64,000 nt of DNA from Monilinia fructicola. Taxonomy: Eukaryota > Ascomycota > Leotiomycetes > Helotiales > Sclerotiniaceae. A program made the position numbers and the translations under genes. The stretch lies in NCBI GenBank assembly GCA_008692225.1, contig VICG01000003.1, positions 202,001-266,000 of the forward strand, in the 5' to 3' direction. Every line of letters starts with the position of its first letter. Positions within the stretch are counted from its first letter, which is position 1. Below the pieces are notes generated by a model. The model was not told the origin of the DNA. It ran no database searches and saw nothing but the letters and a program-made list of their open reading frames with translations. Shown here piece after piece: positions 35,883 to 47,790 of the stretch.

Positions 35883-36642
35883 TGTCAGATAGTAAAGAAA
35901 CACGAGTGGTTGATAGAGACGGAAGATATAAGTGGCTTTGTCGTTGATTATTTTCAAGCCAGCTACTGTTCGTATATGGGTGCAGGTACAAAATATGGGC
36001 AAAAGTATGGTTATATTGGAGTAGCGATATTTGAGTGGTGAATGTACCGAGCAAGAACTGCTAACTGAAGAGGTGTAAAGAATTATGCTGCACGATAATT
36101 TAAGATGATAGCTTCATTCTTTTGCTATGAAGTCAAAAAGATGTATGAGGTCCACGAATCAAAGACCTTCTAGTTGTTTACTCTCCTTTTATGTTTACCA
36201 TGTAGCAATAAGTGATAAGCCCTACATCAGGTATCAGACTCCGCAAAATCCGCAAAACCCGCAGCTTATAATACTTCTTACAACAGAGCCTAACATATAA
36301 ATGTCCATCGTAACTTTGTATTCTCGATGTTTAGATTTAGAAAATTAATCCTCTGAGCATTTAGATACTCAAGTATAGTCTAGTAAGCTTCACGTTTTAC
36401 TTGGGAACTACATCCACAAAGCCTAATACCGAGAAAGATCCGATTTAACAAATAACATCACAACATCACAACATCACAACATCACAACATCACAACATCA
36501 CAACATCACAACATCACAACATCACAACATCACAACATCACAACACCACAACACCACCTCATCGACACCTCATATCTCTCACAGCCCCAATCACAATAAC
36601 AAACACACCAAACCCCTATACAACCCAACCTCACACCCCAAA
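35883..36642. other. Intergenic with an 8-bp satellite in the hydrolase leader
   Basis: The only structure is the ACATCACA repeat at 36455-36555, which lies within 200 bases of the hydrolase ATG and is probably transcribed in its 5' leader. Confidence 0.5.
36455..36555. repeat. 8-bp tandem repeat (ATCACAAC)n
   Basis: About a dozen head-to-tail copies of ATCACAAC, perfect in the middle and degenerate at the right end (ACACCACA). It lies 88 bases before the ATG at 36643. Confidence 0.95.
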
Positions 36643-37729
36643 ATGTCAGACCCCAAGCTCACCCCTTCACCATCTACACGACCCCCTACAAAACCATCCA
36701 CGCCGCCCCCATCCCCGCACACATCCTCATCCCCAAAAGCATCGCCGCCAATCCCAGCGCAGACCCATACCCGGTGCTCGTCCGCTTCCACGGCGGCTTC
36801 CTCGTCACGGGATCGGCCCTCTACACCGAGTGGCTCCCGAGCTGGCTGGTGGAGTTCGTGCTGGCGAATCGTGCGATCTTGGTTATGCCGGATTACAGGC
36901 TTTTGCCGGAGGCGAGTGGACGCGAGATTTTGGAGGATTTGGCCGGGTTCTGGGGGTGGTTTGGGAGGGGTGCGGATGCGGAGGAGGGGGGGAGTGGGGG
37001 TGGGAGGGGGTTGAGTGGGTTTTTGAGGGGGGTTCATGCGGATCTTCGTGTGGATTGGGGGAAAGTGGCTGTTTTTGGGGAGAGTGCTGGGGGTATTTGG
37101 CGATTAGGAGTGCGCTTTTGGGGTTCCCGGTGGGGGCTAGGGATGAGGATGTGGATGTAGGGAAGTTTGAAGGACCAAAGGCGATTATAGCGGCGTATCC
37201 TATGACGTTGTTGAGGGCGAAGTGGTATTCGGAAGCTAGTGACACTAAGAGTCCTTTTGGCGTTCCGCAGTTGGATGAAGGTATCTTGGATTCTCATATT
37301 GAGGGGTTGGGGAAGGATGGGGTGAGCATGGTGGTTAGTGTGGATCCGCCGGCGAGATTGGAACTTGCTATTGCGATGGTGCAGAGGGGGAAGTGGACAG
37401 ATATTTTTGCAAGGGATGGGGGTGAGGGGTTATGGTTGGAGGATTTGGTTGAGGGGGTGGAGGGAGGAGAGGGGGAACAGCAGGAGAATGAGAAGAAGGC
37501 GGCGTATCTATTTGTGTATCATGGGATGCGGGATTCGGCGGTTCCATGGGAGGATACGAGGGAGTGGGTGGAGATTTGGGGGAAGAAGTTTGGGGAGGAT
37601 AGGGCGAGGGGGGTTTGGAGGGAGGGTATGGAGCATGGGTTTGATGGAGCGTTGGATGTGCAGAGTGAGGAGGCGAAGTGGTTGAGAGAGGGGTTGGAAG
37701 AGGTTAGGAGGGAATGGTTGAGGAATTAG
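36643..37729 (+). CDS. Alpha/beta-hydrolase (HSL/esterase-like), two single-base gaps
   Basis: The protein should be an esterase/lipase-type hydrolase. The ATG at 36643 opens MSDPKLTP. Then ACCCCTTC (one C short) loses the frame; the next frame gives FTIYTTPYKTIHAAPI and the oxyanion motif RFHGGFLVTGS. The nucleophile elbow GESAGG (about 37078-37095) is followed by GGTATTTGG, one T short of the expected GGTTATTTGG (YLAIRSALLGFP). From there the frame is open to 37729, with the acid in GMRDSAVPWEDT and the base in EHGFDG, completing a Ser-Asp-His triad. Only two missing bases break a gene with all catalytic residues. The second half is strikingly G-rich on the coding strand. Confidence 0.75.
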
Positions 37730-38503
37730 ATGGGATTTGAAGCGAGTGTCTTTGGGGAGGTAGATAAGTAACATGGCGATATTTTCATGCTATCCTTACA
37801 GTCAACGACTGCTCGTCATTTACATATAACATACTGGAGGTTCCAAGTCCCTCTTGACCCGCACCAATAGTCACGTAGATAATGGGATGCAACTCCCCAA
37901 CCCAAATCCAACATTTCAAAATCAGTAGATGTGGTCACTTCAGACACAGTGGCATAATCCCAATTCCTCAAAATTACCACTCACCCATCACCACCCCACC
38001 CCACACCACCCACCACCGCAACATCAACACTCAGAGTATACCCGAAACTGCCGAACTTTCGGACACCTCAGACATGCAACAGTTTCTACCGTCCCACGAC
38101 CACTCATGCTGATTGGTGCGCTCACGTTACACACGCCCAATACACAACCATGCGTCGAAACCTCCACCCAACTTTCAAAGATCCATGCTCTAATTTCGGC
38201 AGTGGAGTCAAGCATCGCGTGTTAAGAGGTATGCTGCATGTACAACAGTATCACCATTCTACTGTAGAATTACTTCGTGATAAACCCTACCTCGCTCGGT
38301 GATTATCTCATAACCTTAAAAGATCGACGGGAGCTTCGGGAAGCTGGGGGTGGAGCAGAACCTCTTGCTTGGGAATTTTAAGGTTGTTGGGTTGTGCATG
38401 GCCGAGGTTTGGCTTCTTGATGGATATGTAGGGATATACTGTATAGGTACATGGGTACTTGACTTGACTTTGGAGGAAGTAACCTTTTGCTGGTTTCAAA
38501 CTG

Positions 38504-38558
38504 TTGGATGTGGTGGATGTGGTGGATGTGGTGGGTGTGCTGGGTGTGCTGGGTGTGG
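38504..38558. repeat. 9-bp GTGGATGTG / GTGCTGGGT tandem repeat
   Basis: Six or so 9-base units, the first half GTGGATGTG, the second half GGGTGTGCT. Confidence 0.85.
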
Positions 38559-38741
38559 CTTTTCATGACTCGGTGTTGGTAGGGTCTCTGACTCGGGGGA
38601 AGCTTATTGGTGTGGGGCCTGAGGACACAGGGTTACTGTGGCAACATCACTATTTGTATATGGTACAGTATTAAGGTTTATATTAGAGTTGAGAGGTGCA
38701 TGAAAGTTCTACTGTAGATCTGAGATCGATCGTAATGTACG

Positions 38742-38803
38742 GTTTGCATTTGCGTTTGCGTGTGCGTTTGCGTGTGCGTTTGCGTTTGCGTTTGTGTTTG
38801 TGT
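38742..38803. repeat. Hexanucleotide TTTGCG/TGTGCG repeat
   Basis: About ten units of TTTGCG with TGTGCG and TTTGTG variants. Confidence 0.9.
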
Positions 38804-40773
38804 TCCTGTGTACCATCTGCCTTCCTTGTATTGATAGGTGGTAGTTGGAGTGTCAAGAGCTATTGTGAGATATTTGTCTTTTCGGCGCTGGTGATATGTT
38901 CTTGGATTGTATTTACCAGAGGCCTTTGATTGATCTTGGCCCTGATCCTCGGATTTGGGTGAAAGCTTATTGCTATATTCGAATTCTCATTGGTAAGATT
39001 AGATGGGAAGAAAGTATTAACTTGCTGCTTGGTCTACTCCATCTACTCCATCTCCTATATCTCAACTGTAGGAGGGGATTTGCTTAATCCGCTATGATTA
39101 GTAACCATAAGGTCAAGCAAATCCAGGGAAATTCCCGCCCTTCCGATAAGGAATTCAGATCCGCCAAGCGACATCTGAGTCCAGTAAGTGGACAGACCTC
39201 CATTTGCCATCTTCCTTCAAGCGCGCTTAGAGTATCTATCTCGCACATATTGAGACCTCCGATCTTTTCAGACATGCAACAATTGTTTCTACCATTCCCT
39301 CTTTTACATCAAATGCAGGATACAGACACTAAGCTATCTCCCCGAAGTCTAGAACACGCAAAGTTGGCCGTTGGTAGGTAGATTTCGCCTGTGGAAACGG
39401 TGACTAAAACCTCTGTCTCGCACATATCAGACCTCTCAGACCTCCGATATTTCCAGATATGCAACAAAAGTGATTCTTATTCCTGTTGCCTCTTCTGTAT
39501 CAGATAGATGATAGACTAGAGGGGCTTGGGATTTTGTCGTTTGAATCGACCTGCATCTGTAAACTTATGTAAAATGGTGGTTACAGCTACAGCAAAATTT
39601 CCATATAAGGGCATCCTCGTTATGAGAATATCGTGCTCAGTTCTAATGAATCTTTGGTGTAAATAATGGAGAATATTACTTTATCCTCGTACATTTGGAA
39701 TATCCCCAAAGTTCCAGGCTTTAAAACCATTATATATATTTATAATATATATCTTCAATTCGATGAAGAAACATAGCAATATTTGATAATTTTGGCCAAA
39801 ATACAAAATTATGCTTGATCGGCATTGATCGGCATTAATCTGAACTGCAGTAAAAAGAATACCTTGAAATGTTCTTATTCTATAAATCAGACAACTCATT
39901 TTTTCTAATATTGAGATTTTGTTTTGCTCTGTCCCGCACATATTGTGACCTCCGATCTTTTCAGATGTGCAACAAAGATTCTCTTCCCTTCCCTTCTTTG
40001 TATCAAATATGTCTAATATGCGCCAAACACCCTTTAAGAGTTCCATTGTTCGAATAGACTGCTATTTGTAGACCCCTCTTCTCCATCTCGCACATATTCA
40101 ACCGCCGAACTTTATAGATGTGCAACAAATCTTCACCTACCCCGTTCCTTCGTTCATTGATAGGTCTGAAAGACTATAGACTAACTTCAAGAAAGATACT
40201 TTTATGCTACTGTGTGCCGATGAGATATCCGTGATGCTTTTTCTCCCCTCCGGATAACTCAAACATGTGAGGTATCTGCAAAAGCTTTCGTCCTTCCGGT
40301 CAACCTAAATCGTGATGCTGTATCTCCAAGAAGACTTTGCATGATTCGACCAATCTAAAAGCAGACTCAGCATGCATGGATATTCACGAAGGTTTCGCGC
40401 CTCTGATCAACCTAAGATCACCAAAGCCTTAACTGGGCATCAACATCTGCATCTCCACAAGATATGATAAGAAATAACCATCAATCACACCTGACATCCC
40501 GGAAATTACCAGCTCCCAAGGAAAAGTATCACCATTTTCCTGACTAGCATTGCCAAATCAGGGTCTCGATTACACTTTCTCATATATCCGGCGTACGGCC
40601 CAATTCCGTATCGGGCATGTGGGCGCTAACCGCGGGATTCGGAAGCTAGCGACCCCGCAGTTGCATACCCGTATTTGTTATTTCCGGACCCTGGGGATCT
40701 AGATCCGGTGCATAATATATTGCGGATCCGCGAGATACGCCAATTATATGTTGCTTATTGACGAGACGGACTT

Positions 40774-41324
40774 GGGGCGGAGCTGCGGGATCTTTGCGAT
40801 GTGCAACAATGCTTTGTTTTGGCGTGGGATATAGCATGATGGGTCTGAAGGCGGAGCTGCGGGAAGTACTAGACATGCAACATTGTTTCTTTGGACTGTA
40901 GGATATGGATCTGAAGGTTTGAAGGAGGAGCTGCGGGATCTTTTAGATATGCAACATTCTTTGTATTGGGTTGTAGGATATGGGTCTGGAGGTCTGCAAG
41001 CGGAGCTGCGGGATCTTTGAGATATGCAACATTTTGTTCGTTATGCTATAGGATATGGCATGATGGGTCTGAAGGCTGAGCTGCGGGAAGTACTAGACAT
41101 GCAACATTGTTTCCTTAGACTGTGGGAAACGGATCTGAAGGTTTAGGGAGGAGCTGCGGGAAGTATGAGATATGCAACATTGTCTCCTTGTGCTGCAGAA
41201 AATGGATCTGAAGGTTTAGGGAGGAGCTGCGGGAAGTATGAGACCTGCAACACTGTTTCTTTGTACTGTAGGAAATGAATGAGAAGGTTTGCGGAGGAGC
41301 TGCGGGAAGTATGAGATGTGCAAC
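40774..41324 (+). repeat. Tandem array of eight 73-75 bp units ending in the TGCAAC motif
   Basis: Unit ends fall at 40807, 40881, 40955, 41030, 41105, 41178, 41251 and 41324, spacings of 74, 74, 75, 75, 73, 73 and 73. Each unit ends GAGCTGCGGGA, 6-9 variable bases, AGAYRTGCAAC; most have GGATCTGAAGG or GGGTCTGAAGG in the middle. Adjacent units are most alike (units 6 to 8), as expected for unequal exchange. Confidence 0.95.
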
Positions 41325-42762
41325 ACTGTCTGTATTGCATTGTATTGTATGATAGGAGATATAGTGGACAAGGATGGTCCTGAATGGCCGGCCCGGTATA
41401 TAGGATATCTTGAGAGTTTCTTTTAGTCTATTGGGAGTAGTTGTGTTGTTGTGAAACAGATAGTGCGGCTCCGCTGAGCAAATCCAGGCGCACAATGTCC
41501 ATGGTGGAATTAGTAATCAAAAGAAACAGCGGACTTGCAATTGTGAGCCTCATTATACAGGACTTTGATAGGGGGCGGGATTCTCACGTAAAAAAGTCCT
41601 TGAGCAGATTCCTCCAAGAAAACTTCGGACAACACCATCTCCGAATGTGATTTCGGACTTCTACAGACGTGCAACATAAACATCCTCTTCCCCTGATTCG
41701 GATTTAGATGGGCACGCAAAATTTCCTGATATGAAGGATCTGATGCTCTATAACCAATAGAATGACATAGAGCAACTCAATGTTCCGAAGAACCAACATT
41801 TTGTCTCTCCAAAATGGGTAAAATAACGCCGACATGTTGAATTCGGTCTCCGACGTGACATCACATCGCCGAATTTTCCATTTCTAGCTCCGAACCAGGA
41901 TGAGAAGGGAAAGGGAGAAGGGATATCCGCCGCTTCGGACTTTATACAGACATGCAACAAAAGATCTGGAGATTACAGGCGTAGGCTAAGATTCAATCAT
42001 TCAATGAAAGCAGAAAAGGGGAAATTCAAAGACGATGCATGATTTGATGTTCGGAGCTTAGCAGAACAGTGGTTGAGAAAAAAAGCGAGACGCCGGAACT
42101 GTGGCGTTGGTTCGGGTGTTGCTCTTTGCAGTGAAAGAGGGGTTTAGAACCACAATACTGCAGAGGAAAGCCCAAAAAGAAAAGTTGATGTCCGATACTA
42201 TAGAAGTAGTGACGGATCTCGGAGTTTAGATAGATGTGCAACAAATACTTGAAGGATTTAGATGATTGGATAGGTGTGGCTGTTTTGGACTCTTAGATGG
42301 TTTGGTTAATAGAATGTGTTGGCGAAGGTAGATGAATATGGTTAATGAACGGAGTATCGGCCTAAGCGCATTTCTTGTAGATGCGTACGCCGTACAGTGA
42401 GTGACTGGGTGAGCGAATGCATTGGATATTGGAGGTTCTGTAAGTCAGCACTGAATATCCTGTGCGGAGGTAGAGTTTTGTTGGCACCACAGCTAAACCA
42501 AAACAGTTGGCCCTGAGTTGGACAAGCTACCCAGAGCTCCAAACAAGCAAAGCCCATGGGTCGGCCACCGGTCCAACTCGGATATAATAGATATGCAACA
42601 AATCTTCATGAAGTCCTTCTATCTCCAATCATAATGTTTGAATTACATGTTCGGGGTATCATTGACTAACATATTCATATTATTAACGCGGATGGGTTCA
42701 TTGTGCGCCGAATATTCGGTTGTAGTCATGTATTGTAGAATTATAGTGTAGTACGTGAACCC

Positions 42763-42829
42763 GTGCAGAGCAGAGCAGAGCAGTGCAGACTGTGCAGTGC
42801 AGTGCAGTGCAGGGCAGGGCAGGGCAGTG
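42763..42829. repeat. Pentanucleotide GCAGN repeat
   Basis: Runs of GCAGA, then GCAGT, then GCAGG, about 13 units in order. Confidence 0.9.
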
Positions 42830-45800
42830 GTATGTTCGGAGGTTGAAATGAAAGATTTCTCTAAGATTACCTGTTTGAAAGCAGAGATGAGATGCAGGTG
42901 ATTTAAAATTCAATCCAAAATGGCAATTGCGGTTCGGTGATACCAAATGTGTAACAATTGAGAAAATTTGGAATGTTTCGGTGCTTTTGAGAGATTTCCA
43001 ATCCCCGTGTTGATGTTGTACAGTAACTTGACTCTCGATTGAATTGGCGAGATGAAGGAGGTCCGACATAATATCCGAATTTCCGGAGTAGTTGTGACAT
43101 TTTGATTGTGCTTGCCGCCACAATACAACACAACACAACACCAAACGCCATCTCAAGCTCAGTCTCAATTTCAATCTCCATCTCAATCTCAACACCAAAG
43201 CAAGCCAAAGCAAACCAAAGCAAATCTAACCTTTACAACTCAATCAACACCTTCAATTCCTTAGCTTAGCATTCGGACTCTCGGATATTTGACGATATGC
43301 AACGAAAAGAACGAAAGGAAAACTCTGCAGCTAAAATTCTGAATTACTCGAGGAGATGTTTTTCCCGATGGAAGAATTCTTCCGTTGTGACTTGTGAGAA
43401 GGCGATTGTTTTTCTTTTTTTGTTCGGTTTCTGACATGTTCTGGTGCTACATCCATCCACCAATCCTACCACGATCTATAACCATTGGTAGACTTTATGA
43501 ACAACACATAGAATCCTAATTTACAGCGCAAAATACTGGTTGTTCGCTAATGCAACACACCGCAAAGAGTCAAAGACAAAGAACAAAAGAGCAATAAGAT
43601 GCTTGGGGTGTTGGATTTACTAATTAGTGTTATAGCATTTCAACCGCCTGTAAGGTATGCAGAGTAGATTCATGACGGTATCAAATTCCGCCATCATCAC
43701 ATCAGTTTTCGCAGAGACACTTTTGATATGCGTACATACATTTACGTCAATGCTACCGAAAAGTATGACAACTGATATCGGAATCTAACTCTAACAACAT
43801 GCACCAGAAAATCGCTACCAAAGGATTTCATGGGTACACTTTCTATCAAGATTCTAGACTTTCTCTTCTTGAACCCCGAGATCTCGTTCCGCTGTCATCC
43901 AACATTTCCAACACGTCCGACGTCTCCAACAACCGCAAGAATAACAACACACTCTCTCATTATGGATCTATTCCGGTAGATCTTCATGTATATTGCGGAA
44001 TGTGGCGGTTTTACGATGTGCAACAAAAAAAAAGGAAAACTTTTGACGGAAAGAATGTCAAACATGATGTGGGTAATGAATCTGGGGCTAGAACCGCCAC
44101 AATGGCTTGTTTTGTGTTGTTCCGCCATCAGCTAATTTACATCTGGCGATAACTCGCCTGCTCGTCAACAACAAATTCACAGATCACAGCCAAAAAATCA
44201 TTCGGCAGATATTCACGGAATTTGGAAAATTTGTAGATTTGCAACAAAAGATTTTGGAATGTTTTTATAGGTGGGTTTACTTCTTGGCTGGTGGTAATAT
44301 GGATTTCCCGCAGTCGAATCCCGAGAGAGAGGTTGTATTTGCTTTATTCCGCTGTCACGTAATTTTGAGAATGACACTATTTCTGGCATGATTTTGGTAT
44401 CTTTTCTTTTTCCAACGAGGGATTGATTGATGAAACTGGTCGGAATATAGGTATGCGGAATAAGGCAATCTTCTTTGCTGGTAAGCAGCTTCAGCAGTCC
44501 TAAATTCTTCTTCTCTTCACAAGCGGCAGGATCTTTTTATCATTCAGTCATTCACGCTGCCCACTCTTGGCTGCCACCTCATTTCGGCATCTCAAGCAAA
44601 AAATCTATCTCGACAGGACGAATCTTGGCGGAAATACATTTACAAATTTCACACTATGAAGCAAAAAATAGCTTGTCTATACTTTTCATGCTTGCTGCTA
44701 GGTTGGTTTCATGAAGGAGTTTTAATGTTTCAGATTGTGGCTTTGAAGTTATCTTCGTCGGCCCCGAACAATAGGGAACAAGAGAGTATTGCTCAGAATT
44801 CGAAAACCTCAAATACGAAACATTACTTTTCGACTATCGACACTAGAAATTTCCTATATTCGAGGCGATCAAGCTTTGCTGGCGGATTTTGTTTTTTCTT
44901 CATGATGTTTTCACGAACATCACTCATCTCTACAGGGTATCCGCTGTCGGAGAGACATCACCCATGTCACTATGCTTTACTCTGTAGACTTCCTGTCTCG
45001 AGTAATGCTCATGATCTAGCAAACAACTTGAATTCATCAGTGAATTGGAATCAATCATTCCATAGCAGAATGTCTCATCCAAGACCATCTTGTTCAGGCC
45101 TTTGGAATTGCAATTTATGGTCAATTCCTGTCGGATCCACCATGGCTTTTATATAGAGCTTTCATTGAAATCTGGCAAAATGTTCTTGAGTCATCAAAGT
45201 CGTGGTCGAGAGTAAGACAGGAACTCAATTGTTATCACCCTAAGTAGCTAGAGATAGCTTCTTTTGGGGTTTTCGATTACATCTCACTACCATTCCTCAA
45301 GTTACTCGGGAAATAAGCGAACCTCTATTACAACCTGACCGCACCTTGAATTCTAAGAACAAAGCTTTATATGATTCGAAAATAAGCATTCACAACAAGA
45401 TCAGGTACTCGCTATCGCTATCTGCTGGTGATGTTCATACAAGTGTATGGATCATCCAATTGGTACTTTGCAAGCGTGGAGATACTTGGAACTGTGGTGG
45501 TGGGTAAACTTTATGGTTAATCCATTTCTCAAGCTTCATGCCGAAGAGTGGATTCATGGATTCTGGTTGAAATAACCCGGAACCAGTACTACTTTCCAAT
45601 CAAGTCTGGCTTAATAGATTATACCAACCGGAAATACGGCCCAAGGGAAAGTACTTGAACTATAATCAGGGTCAATAATCGATTAAACTAAGTGTCTCTA
45701 GCCGCGGTTGAGATTGGCACTCTCTGAGTCACGATAAATATCAAAATGGTGCGTAGTATATCAGTATATTTTTGGATACTTCCAAGGACAAGGTAACGAC

Positions 45801-47790
45801 ATTTTTTGGCTTAGATAAAGGCAAGAAATGAATATTGGTATTAAGTACTTGTCTCCGACAGTTTTCTTGCAGACAGATGGTTGATCTAACGGCTGGGTCG
45901 ATGTTGCAACACTTCTACTAACTGTATTTTCTGATGACTTGTTTGGTAGTTGGGATTTTGCTATCCGTGTGTTATGTGCGTAAGTTCATATCCTCTTGGG
46001 GATACAACTTATGTTGGGATAATATTGATGAGAGGTAAGCCTTTTTTTTTCCCATTTTCGTCTCTCTGGTGGTTTTTTAGCCACCAGCTTTGAGCCCCAA
46101 GTTAACAACTCATTGAGAATCGTCTCAACTCAAATGGATCGATTTTACAATGGTATATCTCAGGGCTCTTCCAGAGCCTGATCACTCATCATCTTGACCT
46201 CGTTTCAAGACCCTGCAAAGCTCCCATCCCAAGATCCTTTTCTTCAGCCATGATGCATCATCGAAAGTCGAAGAAGAGGCAGAGAATGAAAGTAAGATGA
46301 GAAGTACCGGTCTTTACTCTTGATGGAGGCGGCTCAAGAACCATATGACAGACATAAACTTCGAAATCAAATGTTTCTTTTTTTTTTCTTTTGGCCGTAA
46401 TAAATTTACGTCTACGGCGATGAGATGTGCAATGTTTTGTCTGCTCAAACATCAGAAGTATGGGGAAAACTGAGGAGAGAGGTTTTGGGATTTGGAGAAC
46501 GAATGGGGGAGTATTCACTTTTGATGCGTTCAAGATGATTGGGTGTTCGTAGTGGAATGTTTGCAAGGGCGCATTCATCCCTTTCATACTTTCCATTCCT
46601 GTCTAGGATAGTTGATGAGACTGACTCCTAACGAAAGGCCACATGTCCCCTAAAATCCTAACACTCCTCCTTGTTGGCGACATCATGGGCTTTCACTCAA
46701 TCATCGCCAAAACCGGTACATTTATCAGCATTAACAGCTAGTACGAAACCAACACTCTCAAAAATTGCTACCAATCTTATCCTGAGGATTTTCAATAAGA
46801 AGGATGGGAAAATTCGAGACTCCGGTGAGATTGCTTGCTTTATGAGGGTACAACGATATCTGCAGGGAGAAACTCGAGATTGACGAAGTTTGCGTTTGTG
46901 GTCTCTGGGTTGAGAGAGGAAGGCAAATGGATGATAAAACCAGATGAGGTGCGGAAATGGGTGGAAGAGATTTAATCGGGACCGGAGAGTGCGAATGGGC
47001 TTAGAGCTGGGGGTATATGGGCTTAAGACTCAAGGGACCATGTTAGAATTGTGTAGAGAGAGGCACTACAAGATTTTCCTATAAGGGATCCTACGGACTT
47101 CGGCCGAGGGACAGGGCAAATTGTGGTTCGACTGAAAGCAGGGTCAAGACCTCGTGTGTATCTATATTCTTGAATCTTCAAAATAACCTCATTATCTACC
47201 TTCACCATGCCTGTCGATAGAATTTGCTGCATTTCTTGTGATATATTGTCGTGAAAAATAGACCTTGATCCCGTGATACCCCTATCCTTCCAAGAAACCT
47301 ATGCTTCGGGCTTAGTCAGCATTCAAGGTGCAAAAATAGAGCCCCACCGCCATTTACACGTTACTTTCCACAACATATCTATCTTTCATCAATCCATCTC
47401 AGATCTTAATTCCCGAAGATATATATGATACTTGCGGGGTGCATATCAGTTTATATTGTACGATATATCTAGTAGCAGGCTCTCGTTGACGTTTTTGCTG
47501 TTTTCTCTCGTTGTCGTACCGGATTTCCCAGCCTTACCTGTTTGGCACTCCTATCAGCATCGAGATTTTGAACATTTGAATTGACGTTTGGTTTGGGTCA
47601 TTTTTGGGTGAGTCTCATTCTCATATTGAAAGCTTCAGATACTGATAGGAATAGATACGTATCCTCTCTATTTGCTAGGCTCAACGGTCTTCAAACTTTT
47701 ATATGTGTATCACGTGATATATTGCTTCATTTTGGATATTATAATATCATATCGCTCCCTACTTAGAAGCTCTTTTGAGCCTGTATCGTT

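Larger units (their letters stand above)
38050..44250 (+). repeat. Dispersed TGCAACA motif family (about 20 copies, same strand)
   Basis: Core TGCAAC starts at 38075, 39275, 39460, 39968, 40121, 40802, 40876, 40950, 41025, 41100, 41173, 41246, 41319, 41670, 41953, 42237, 42594, 43298, 44019 and 44240; one more lies at 49628. The consensus is CGGA, 2-4 bases, TTT, 0-4 bases, then AGAYRTGCAACA. Four copies (39275-40121) also share CTCGCACATATT about 30-40 bases before the core. All are on the plus strand. They are not in coding frames and do not form terminal repeats of a larger element. Confidence 0.85.
37730..47790. other. 10-kb gene-poor block carrying the TGCAACA motif family
   Basis: No gene with a domain or valid splicing was found. 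The best stray frame is 44656-45156 (166 codons, ATG start, hydrophobic first 17 residues CLYFSCLLLGWF), without known domain. Base composition is ordinary, not AT-rich like 3.4-4.5 kb. The words TCGGA and TCCGA are very frequent between 39 and 44 kb. Several simple repeats are listed separately. Confidence 0.6.

Noticed and set aside
36591..37245. Pro-rich minus-strand proteins opposite the hydrolase
   Set aside because: They arise from the G-rich coding strand; the plus strand has complete hydrolase motifs.
40774..41324. CRISPR-like regular spacing
   Set aside because: The sequence is eukaryotic, whole units are similar rather than alternating identical repeats with unique spacers, and no cas-like gene is present.
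44656..45156. 166-codon possible secreted protein
   Set aside because: The leader is only weakly signal-like, the body is low in conserved features and no intron or homologue supports it.
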